Shown: positions 13,706 through 19,771 of the stretch, one piece after another
Numbering within the stretch: the first letter of the stretch is position 1
Layout of the letters: each line of letters begins with the position of its first letter
Assembly (NCBI GenBank): GCA_041655055.1
Contig: JBBAGE010000022.1
Span: 1 to 19,771 of the forward strand
Origin: JBBAGE01 sp041655055
Lineage (GTDB): Bacteria; Pseudomonadota; Alphaproteobacteria; Rhodobacterales; Rhodobacteraceae
DNA length: 19,771 bases
Direction of reading: 5' to 3'
Notes under the pieces: generated by a model
What the model saw: the letters and a program-made list of their open reading frames with translations, nothing else
The model's database searches: none
What the model was told of the DNA's origin: nothing
Made by a program: the position numbers and the translations under genes

Positions 13706-16533
13706 GCCTGTTCGCGGGCGCGGCGCGCGCCTTCTTCGATGGCCTGACGCAATTTGGCCTCAAGCGCCTTTTGGCGCGGCAGTGCATGCAGTTTCAATCC
13801 GAACATGTCCTTGACGTAAAACGTATCGACGACCTGGGTGCCAAAGGTCGCGATCTGGGCCGAGGCGATGGAAATGTTATTCGCCGTCAGCGTGCGCGCC
13901 AGATCATAAAGCAATCCGGGCCGGTCACGGGTATCGACCTGAATGATCGTATAGATTTCCGATCCTTCGTTATCGAAATGGATCGAGGTCGCGTGGCGAA
14001 ACTTGCTTTCGCGTTTCTTGATTTTATCGCGCGAAATCAGGGCTTCACGTGGAACGATTTCCCCCGCCAGCGTTTTCTTGATCATTTGGCGCAGGCGCGG
14101 CAGATGGGTGATGTCATAGGGCGCGCCGGTGGCGTCTTGCACCCAGAATACGGCCGCAACCAGCCCGTCCTTGGATGTATAGGACCGCGCATCGACCACA
14201 TTCGCCCCCATCAGCGCCAGCGCCCCGGCAAGGCGGGCAAAAACGCCCGGGTGATCGGACATGGTAAACACCACCTGGGTGGCATCGCGATCTTCATCCG
14301 GGGTCAGCTCCATCCGGATTTCTGATTCCGACAGGCCGCGCAGCAAATGCGCCACGATCACATGCGCCGATGTGGGCAGCCCCTGCCAATAGGGGCCGTA
14401 ATGGCGGGCGATTTCTTCGCGCAGATCACGCGCCGGCCAATCGGCCAGCGCCGCGCGCAATTCGCGCTTGGCCTCGCCTTCGCGGGCTTCGCGGTTGACG
14501 GCGGCCAGCCCGTGTTCCAGCGCGTCCGAGGTCTGGCGATAGAGATTGCGCAGCAAGACCGCCTTCCAGTTGTTCCAGGTGTTCGGCCCGACGCCGCGGA
14601 TATCGCAAACCGTCAGCACCGTCAGCAGATCAAGCCGGCGCTGCGTTTTCACCGCTTTGGCAAAGTCGCGCAGGGTGCGCGGATCGGCAATATCGCGCTT
14701 TTGCGCCATATCCGACATCAGCAGGTGATAGCGCACCAGCCATTCGACCGTTTCCGCATCCGCTGTGCGCAGCCCCAGCCGGGGCGCCATCCGCCGCGCG
14801 ATCTGGGCGCCCAGAATGGCGTGATCCTCGGGCCGGCCCTTGCCGATATCATGCAACAACAGCGCCAGATAAAGCACCTTGCGGTTGACCCCATCGGCCA
14901 GGATCTGGCTTGCGATCGGCAGTTGTTCGACCAATTCGCCGCGTTCGATCTGCGCCAGCGTCGAAATACATTGGATCGTGTGCTCATCCACCGTGTAATG
15001 ATGATAGATGTTGAATTGCATCATTGCCACGATGGGCTGAAATTCCGGCAGATAGGCGCCCAGAACCCCCAGTTCATTCATCCGCCGCAGACCCCGTTCG
15101 GGGTTGCCATAGGTCAGCAGGATCTTAAAGAAAATCTGCGCAGCCTCGGGGGACGCGCGCATTTCATCGTCGATCTTGTCCAGATTGGCGGCAATCAGGC
15201 GCATCGCATCGGGGTGGATCAACAGCCCGGTGCGCAGCGCCTCGGCGAACAGGCGCAGCATGTTGAGCTTGTCGGCCAGAAAATCTTCGTCCGATTCGAT
15301 GGCCAGCCGGTTGTGCACGATCTTGTAGCCTTTGCCGATCCGGCGGCGGCGCAACAGGCCTTGCAATGCGGGGGCCTTTTTTACATGCTGGCTTTCCAGC
15401 GCGGTCAGGAAAATCCGGGTCAATTCGCCCACGACGGTGGCATGGCGGAAATAGGCCTGCATGAAATGTTCCACCGCGCGGCGGCCGCCGTGATCGCGGT
15501 ATTTCATACGCTCGGCCACTTCGACCTGCAGATCAAAGGTCAGTTGATCGACCGCGCGGCCGGTGATCAGATGCATATGATTGCGCACCGCCATCAAAAA
15601 GGCTTCGGCCTCGCGGAAACGGGCGAATTCATGGGCGGTAAAGACCTGCAGCGCGACAAAATCGGCCGGATCGCGCACGTCATGGATATATTTCGCGATC
15701 CAGAACAGCGATTGCAGATCGCGCAACCCGCCTTTGCCCTCTTTGACGTTCGGTTCCACCACATAGCGCTGGCCGCCCTGTTTTTTGTGGCGGGCTTCGC
15801 GCTCGGCCAGTTTGGCCTCGACATATTCGGGGGCGGTATCGTGGAACAGCTCGGCGCGCAGACGATGCGCCAGATCGGCTGCCAGTGGCGCATGGCCGCC
15901 CAGATAACGGTGTTCCAGCAAAGCGGTGCGGATGGTGTAATCCTCGCGCCCCAGCCGCAGGCAATCGGCCACGGTGCGGCTGGCATGGCCCACTTTCAGG
16001 TGCATATCCCACAGGATATAGAGCATGCTTTCGATCACGCTTTCGGCCCAGCCGGTGATTTTATAGGGGCTGAGGAACAGCAGATCGACATCGGAAAAGG
16101 GCGCCATTTCCGCGCGGCCATAGCCGCCCACGGCCAGCACCGCGATGCGTTCGGCATCGGTCGGGTTGGGGCGGGGGTGCAAATGTTCGGTGGCCACCCC
16201 CAGCACGGAAATCACCAGGCAATCGGTAAGCCAGGCATAGGATCGCACCGCTGGCCGTGCTGCGGCTGGTCCGGTATCGCGCGCGATGGCTGCGGCAATG
16301 GCCGCGCGCCCCTTGCGGTTTGCCTCGGCCAGCACGGCGACAGTTGCCGCGCGCGCGGCGCGGGCATCGTCGGCCCCGCCAAGGGCTGCATCCAGCGCCG
16401 TGGTCATCTGCGCCGCGTCAAAGATATCTTCGGCGGCGCAGATCAGATCGTCAGGCGCCACCGGGATTGCGCCGGTAAAGCGCCGCGCCGGCTCAGAAAC
16501 CGGCACCGCCGAAACGTCTTGGGGCAGGGTCAA
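13702..16533 (-). CDS. glnD: Bifunctional [protein-PII] uridylyltransferase/uridylyl-removing enzyme
   Basis: Senses glutamine and adds or removes UMP on PII proteins, setting nitrogen assimilation. The 943 residues show the expected order. The nucleotidyltransferase core is GGYGRAEMAPFSDVDLLFL at 136-154. A PII-uridylyltransferase helical region follows. The HD hydrolase has HDIGKG at 561-566. Two ACT domains lie at about 753-830 and 863-935, with DHPGVF and DRPGLLYDL motifs. The start is TTG at 16533, the first start codon after an in-frame stop, with the Shine-Dalgarno AGGTGA 6 nt before it. It lies 41 nt inside the lppC-type gene. The next in-frame ATG, codon 43, would delete conserved N-terminal sequence. 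It continues into murJ by a 4-nt overlap. Confidence 0.95.
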   Translation of the reverse strand: MTLPQDVSAVPVSEPARRFTGAIPVAPDDLICAAEDIFDAAQMTTALDAALGGADDARAARAATVAVLAEANRKGRAAIAAAIARDTGPAAARPAVRSYAWLTDCLVISVLGVATEHLHPRPNPTDAERIAVLAVGGYGRAEMAPFSDVDLLFLSPYKITGWAESVIESMLYILWDMHLKVGHASRTVADCLRLGREDYTIRTALLEHRYLGGHAPLAADLAHRLRAELFHDTAPEYVEAKLAEREARHKKQGGQRYVVEPNVKEGKGGLRDLQSLFWIAKYIHDVRDPADFVALQVFTAHEFARFREAEAFLMAVRNHMHLITGRAVDQLTFDLQVEVAERMKYRDHGGRRAVEHFMQAYFRHATVVGELTRIFLTALESQHVKKAPALQGLLRRRRIGKGYKIVHNRLAIESDEDFLADKLNMLRLFAEALRTGLLIHPDAMRLIAANLDKIDDEMRASPEAAQIFFKILLTYGNPERGLRRMNELGVLGAYLPEFQPIVAMMQFNIYHHYTVDEHTIQCISTLAQIERGELVEQLPIASQILADGVNRKVLYLALLLHDIGKGRPEDHAILGAQIARRMAPRLGLRTADAETVEWLVRYHLLMSDMAQKRDIADPRTLRDFAKAVKTQRRLDLLTVLTVCDIRGVGPNTWNNWKAVLLRNLYRQTSDALEHGLAAVNREAREGEAKRELRAALADWPARDLREEIARHYGPYWQGLPTSAHVIVAHLLRGLSESEIRMELTPDEDRDATQVVFTMSDHPGVFARLAGALALMGANVVDARSYTSKDGLVAAVFWVQDATGAPYDITHLPRLRQMIKKTLAGEIVPREALISRDKIKKRESKFRHATSIHFDNEGSEIYTIIQVDTRDRPGLLYDLARTLTANNISIASAQIATFGTQVVDTFYVKDMFGLKLHALPRQKALEAKLRQAIEEGARRAREQA

Positions 16534-17677
16534 CCTCGATCACCTGATTGTTGCGAATGGTGGCAATGGCCAGCCCGCGCTGGTTGGTGCCATCACGGTT
16601 GAACCGGAATACCCCGTTCACCCCGGCAAAGCCAGAGCCGCGTGTCAGACCCTCGGTCGTCAGGGCATTGGCATTGCCCGTCGCGATCAGCGCGCCAACG
16701 GCGGCAATCCCGTCATAGGCAAGCCCGGTGATCGGCATCGGCTGGCTGCCATAAGCGGATTGATAGCGGGCCGCGAAATTGGCGGCCAATGCCTGATCGG
16801 GCATGGCGAACCAGCCGCCCTGCAGCCCCGGCAGGCTTAGCGCCGAACTGGGAATATCCCAGCGTTGCAGCCCGATATATTGCGTCGCCTCGGGCGAGAG
16901 GCCGTTTTCGGGCAGCAATTGCGCCAAAAGCGGCAGCGCGCCGTCATTGCCCGAGGTCAGAAAGACCGCCTGCGCCCCGCTGGAACGCACCTGTTGGGAA
17001 ATGTCGCGCGCGGCGGCGACCACGCCCTGTTGCGACAGGGGGAAATCGTTCACACCGGCAAGCGTGGCGCCGTTGCGCTGGATCGCGCCGCGAATGGCGT
17101 CGCGCCCGACTTCCTCGGCAGAGCTTTGGCCGTGGATGATCGCGATATTGCCGCGGCCCTGTGCGACCGCATGGCTGACCAGCCGATCGGCGATATTGTC
17201 AAAGGTCAGGCCCAGCACGAAAATATTGCCGCCGGCAATGGCGGCATTGTTGGAAAACGACAGCACATTGACATTGCGGCCGGCGACGGCGGCGCCGGCG
17301 GCATTTGCTTCGGCCGCGAAAACCGGGCCAAGAATGATGCTGGCGCCGTCATTGACGGCCTCGGTCGCGACGGCGGCGGCCTGCGCGGCCTGACCGGCAG
17401 TATTATAGACGCGCAGATCGATACTGACGCCCCCCAGATCCGCAAGCGCAAGCCGCGCGGCATTTTCCAGACTGCGCGCGACGGTATTATCACCCTCGCG
17501 GGCCGAGCCGCCGGGCACCAGCAGCGCGACCTGAACCGGGCGCGACGTGTCGATCCGCTGGCCGGTATCGCCCGAGGGAAAGGCGGCAGGATCACAGGCG
17601 GCCAGCGCAAATGCGGCGGCGGGCAACATGAACAGGCGTCCGATCGACCTGCGGGCGGCTTTCACTAGGGCAAACAT
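16493..17677 (-). CDS. Penicillin-binding protein activator-like lipoprotein (LppC/LpoA family)
   Basis: 394-residue lipoprotein with a periplasmic-binding-protein type I fold, like the C-terminal part of LpoA, which activates peptidoglycan synthases in gammaproteobacteria. After a basic N-terminus (MFALVKAARRSIGRLF) comes a hydrophobic stretch ending in the lipobox ALAAC, so export and lipidation are expected. VQVALLVPGGSAREGDNTVA opens the binding domain; GASIILGPVFAAEANA, NVNVLSFSNN and GLAYDGIAAVGALI are typical of the fold. The ORF is open far upstream, but the ATG at 17677 has GAGGT 7 nt before it and begins the signal peptide. Its tail overlaps glnD. A branched-chain amino-acid binding protein is the main alternative, but the lipobox and the murJ/rsmI/yraN context favour the LppC type. 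Confidence 0.85.
   Translation of the reverse strand: MFALVKAARRSIGRLFMLPAAAFALAACDPAAFPSGDTGQRIDTSRPVQVALLVPGGSAREGDNTVARSLENAARLALADLGGVSIDLRVYNTAGQAAQAAAVATEAVNDGASIILGPVFAAEANAAGAAVAGRNVNVLSFSNNAAIAGGNIFVLGLTFDNIADRLVSHAVAQGRGNIAIIHGQSSAEEVGRDAIRGAIQRNGATLAGVNDFPLSQQGVVAAARDISQQVRSSGAQAVFLTSGNDGALPLLAQLLPENGLSPEATQYIGLQRWDIPSSALSLPGLQGGWFAMPDQALAANFAARYQSAYGSQPMPITGLAYDGIAAVGALIATGNANALTTEGLTRGSGFAGVNGVFRFNRDGTNQRGLAIATIRNNQVIEVDPAPRRFGGAGF
16540..16545 (-). promoter_or_regulatory. Ribosome binding site that decides the glnD TTG start
   Basis: AGGTGA on the minus strand, complementary to the 16S rRNA 3' end, lies 6 nt upstream of the TTG at 16533-16531 and inside the coding sequence of the preceding gene. 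It supports TTG over the GTG at codon 10, which has no such sequence before it. Confidence 0.65.
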
Positions 17678-17788
17678 GGGCAGACCTCGCTTTTTGGGGC
17701 GGTTATGGCTATCTATACGGCAAGTTTGTTTCCTAAAGATTAAGCGCAGTTCGGCATTTAGTAAACGCCGCCCAAGACAGGAATTTTC
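17678..17788. promoter_or_regulatory. Divergent intergenic region between the lppC-type gene and rsmI
   Basis: An AT-rich 111-nt spacer that must carry promoters for both directions. On the minus strand TATAGAT near 17717-17723 is a reasonable -10 for the lipoprotein gene, without a convincing -35. I find no clear promoter for rsmI, and no palindrome that suggests a specific regulator. Confidence 0.4.
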
Positions 17789-18646
17789 GTGAACCACATC
17801 ATCAGGCCTCTTCCCGCCGGTCTTTACTTTGTCGCAACGCCGATCGGAACCGCGCGCGATATCACGCTGCGCGCGCTTGATACGCTGGCCTCGGCCGATG
17901 TGCTGGCGGCCGAAGATACGCGGACCTTGCGCCATCTGATGGAGCTGCACGGCGTGGCTCTGGGCGGGCGGCAGGTGATTGCCTATCACGATCATAACGG
18001 CGCCGCCGTGCGCCCGCGGCTGCTGGCGCTGATGCGCGAGGGAAAATCGCTCGCCTATGCGTCCGAGGCCGGAACGCCCCTGGTCGCAGACCCGGGTTTC
18101 GCACTGGCGCGCGCCGCAATCGCCGAGGGAATCACCGTCACCTCGGCGCCCGGGCCATCCGCCGTAATCGCGGCACTGTCGATCGCCGGACTGCCGAGCG
18201 ACCGCTTTTTCTTTGCCGGATTCCCCCCTGCCACCAAAGGCGCAAGGCAAAGTTTCTTTGAAGAATTGCGCAATATTCCCGCGACGCTGATTTTTTATGA
18301 ATCTCCGAAACGAATTAATCGAACGTTAGTGGAATTGGTGGAATGTATGGGGGGCGATCGCGAAGCAGCGGTCTGTCGGGAAATCACCAAGCGATTCGAA
18401 GAAGTCGCGCGGGGCACATTGGAAAGGCTGGCAGATGATTTTGCAAACCGCAGCATCAAGGGCGAAATCGTGCTTGTGGTCGGGCGCGGGCATGGGGGCG
18501 CGGATGCCGATGCGCTGGATGGCGCGTTGCGCGCCGCATTGGCGCAAATGACGGTCAAGGATGCGGCGACTGCCGTTTCCGTGGCGCTGGGGCTGCCACG
18601 CCGCGCGGTCTATCAGGCCGCGTTGGATATGGCGCGTGACAAGTAA
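17789..18646 (+). CDS. rsmI: 16S rRNA (cytidine1402-2'-O)-methyltransferase
   Basis: SAM-dependent methylation of C1402 in the decoding centre of 16S rRNA; cytosolic. The 285 residues carry the SAM-methylase (tetrapyrrole-methylase type) motifs of RsmI: GLYFVATPIGTARDITLRAL near the N-terminus, LAAEDTRTLRHL at about 39-50, YASEAGTPLVADPG and TSAPGPSAVIAALSIAGLPS. The C-terminal KDAATAVSVALGLPRRAVYQ is the RsmI helix-turn-helix-like tail. The start is GTG at 17789 with AGGA 6 nt before it. yraN follows 11 nt after the stop. Around 18280-18440 the gene is unusually AT-rich, with rare codons such as TTA. Confidence 0.95.
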   Translation: MNHIIRPLPAGLYFVATPIGTARDITLRALDTLASADVLAAEDTRTLRHLMELHGVALGGRQVIAYHDHNGAAVRPRLLALMREGKSLAYASEAGTPLVADPGFALARAAIAEGITVTSAPGPSAVIAALSIAGLPSDRFFFAGFPPATKGARQSFFEELRNIPATLIFYESPKRINRTLVELVECMGGDREAAVCREITKRFEEVARGTLERLADDFANRSIKGEIVLVVGRGHGGADADALDGALRAALAQMTVKDAATAVSVALGLPRRAVYQAALDMARDK

Positions 18647-18657
18647 AGGGGTTGATC

Positions 18658-19020
18658 ATGAACAGACAGATGCGGGGCCAGAATGCCCATCTTGCCGGGC
18701 TTTGCGCCGAACAATGCGTGGCCGATGATTATGCGCGCCGGGGCTATGCCCTGCGCGAACGCCGCTGGCGCGGACCGGGGGGCGAAATCGATCTGGTGCT
18801 CGACGATGGCGAGGGGCTGGTTTTCGTCGAAGTCAAGAAAAGCAAAAGTTTCGCACGTGCCGTCGAGCGAATCACCGCCCGCCAGATCGCGCGGATCAGC
18901 GCCTCGGCCACGGCCTATCTGGCCGATATGCCACGCGGGTTGCTGACCGATATCCGCTTTGATGTGGCGCTGGTCGATGGGACGGGGGCGCTGGAAATCA
19001 TGGAAAATGCCTTTGCCTAG
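18658..19020 (+). CDS. yraN: UPF0102 family protein YraN, predicted nuclease fold
   Basis: 120-residue cytosolic protein of the UPF0102 family, which has a restriction-endonuclease-like fold and no firmly assigned role. The motif GGEIDLVLDDGEGLVFVEVK holds the Glu, Asp and ExK residues that would bind metal. The start is ATG at 18658, with AGGGG 6 nt upstream; an in-frame TTG at 18652 is closer to the ribosome binding site and less likely. It sits between rsmI and gshB, the common order in alphaproteobacteria. Confidence 0.92.
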   Translation: MNRQMRGQNAHLAGLCAEQCVADDYARRGYALRERRWRGPGGEIDLVLDDGEGLVFVEVKKSKSFARAVERITARQIARISASATAYLADMPRGLLTDIRFDVALVDGTGALEIMENAFA

Positions 19021-19091
19021 CGTCGGGCTCGGCCATTGAACCCACCGGTTTTCTACGCCATGGTCACGCGACACAGCAGAAAGGGCCTTCT

Positions 19092-19771
19092 ATGGGTTTG
19101 AAAGTCGCTATTCAGATGGATCCGATCCAATCCATCGATATCAATGCGGACAGCACGTTTCGTATCGCCATCGAAGCGCAGACCCGGGGGCATAGTCTGT
19201 TTTATTATACGCCGGACCGGCTGGCCTTTCAGGAGGGGCGTGTCACGGCCACAGGCTGGCCACTGACCCTACGCCGCGTGCAGGGCGATCATTTCACCTT
19301 GGGTGACGAGGTCGAAATGGATCTGGCCGATGTCGATGTCGTCTGGCTGCGGCAGGATCCGCCGTTCGATATGGGCTATATCACCACCACCCATCTGCTT
19401 GAACATCTGATGCCGGATACTTTGGTGGTCAATGATCCGTTTTGGGTGCGTAACAGCCCGGAAAAGCTGCTGGTGCTCCGGTTTCCGGATCTGATCCCGC
19501 CGACGATGATCGCGCGCGATCTGGCCAGTCTGCGCGCGTTCAAGGAAAAGCATGGCGATATCATCCTCAAACCGCTTTATGGCAATGGCGGCGCCGGGGT
19601 GTTCCGGCTCGATCCGAATGACCGCAACCTTGCCAGCCTGCATGAGCTGTTTACCGGCATCAACCGCGAACCCCTGATCGCGCAGAAATTCCTGCCGGCG
19701 GTGTCCGAAGGCGACAAACGGGTGATCCTGGTGAATGGCGAACCTGTGGGCGCGATCAACCGCGTGCCCCA
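19092..19771 (+). CDS. gshB: Glutathione synthetase (3' end cut off by the window edge)
   Basis: ATP-dependent ligation of glycine to gamma-glutamylcysteine, the last step of glutathione synthesis; cytosolic ATP-grasp enzyme. 226 codons of the usual 310-320 are visible and the frame is open to the edge. The prokaryotic GSH-synthase N-domain is present (KVAIQMDPIQSIDINADST, then VWLRQDPPFDMGY at about 85-97). It is followed by the ATP-grasp domain with DIILKPLYGNGGAGVFRL, where Lys160 and the glycine loop bind ATP. The ATG at 19092 has AAAGG upstream and lies 71 nt after yraN. Confidence 0.95.
   Translation, partial: MGLKVAIQMDPIQSIDINADSTFRIAIEAQTRGHSLFYYTPDRLAFQEGRVTATGWPLTLRRVQGDHFTLGDEVEMDLADVDVVWLRQDPPFDMGYITTTHLLEHLMPDTLVVNDPFWVRNSPEKLLVLRFPDLIPPTMIARDLASLRAFKEKHGDIILKPLYGNGGAGVFRLDPNDRNLASLHELFTGINREPLIAQKFLPAVSEGDKRVILVNGEPVGAINRVP

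Noticed and set aside
14347..16602. A 751-codon plus-strand open frame antisense to glnD
   Set aside because: It mirrors glnD codons in a high-GC genome where antisense stops are rare. The product is rich in Arg, His, Gln and Gly with no family features, and glnD is unmistakable.
17678..18250. Upstream extension of the lppC-type gene
   Set aside because: It lies antisense to rsmI and would bury the signal peptide and lipobox inside the protein.

Overview
The window is high-GC DNA with the gene content and order of an alphaproteobacterium of the Rhodobacterales (Rhodobacteraceae/Roseobacter type). The main reasons are an ethylmalonyl-CoA pathway pair (ecm and ccr), a probable Irr-type iron box, TIGR02186/Alph_Pro_TM and TSUP genes, and the cluster lppC-glnD-murJ next to rsmI-yraN-gshB. 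It is densely packed core genome. No gene-free stretch exceeds about 235 bases. I see no rRNA, tRNA, CRISPR array, insertion sequence, prophage or integrase. Both ends cut through genes.

Layout. (1) 1-2783, minus strand: ethylmalonyl-CoA mutase (ecm) followed 11 nt later by an aldo/keto reductase that runs off the left edge. (2) 3017-6407, plus strand: a small exported acidic protein, crotonyl-CoA carboxylase/reductase (ccr) with a strong terminator, and a stand-alone RecD-like helicase. (3) 6404-9755, minus strand, read right to left: nfu, tsaB, rimI, a TSUP-family exporter and a TIGR02186 membrane-anchored protein. They are tightly spaced or overlapping and are probably led by one promoter with an Irr-like palindrome beside its -35 box. 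(4) 9837-11375, minus strand: trpS, then a universal-stress-type protein. (5) 11466-12152, plus strand: a rhomboid-fold protein that lacks the catalytic residues. (6) 12149-17677, minus strand, read right to left: lppC-type lipoprotein, glnD and murJ, overlapping end to start. (7) 17789 to the right edge, plus strand: rsmI, yraN and gshB (truncated).

How the genes work together. Ccr and Ecm catalyse successive core steps of acetyl-CoA assimilation in the ethylmalonyl-CoA pathway: crotonyl-CoA to ethylmalonyl-CoA, then (after epimerisation) to methylsuccinyl-CoA. LppC and MurJ both serve peptidoglycan synthesis, and GlnD controls nitrogen signalling through PII. TsaB, TrpS, RimI and RsmI all serve translation. 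Nfu handles Fe-S clusters and GshB makes glutathione.

The window is mostly ordinary. The best second-look items are the near-textbook Irr-like box in front of nfu, the triple-substituted (probably non-proteolytic) rhomboid, the TSUP/TIGR02186 pair, and the uncharacterised secreted protein between ecm and ccr.
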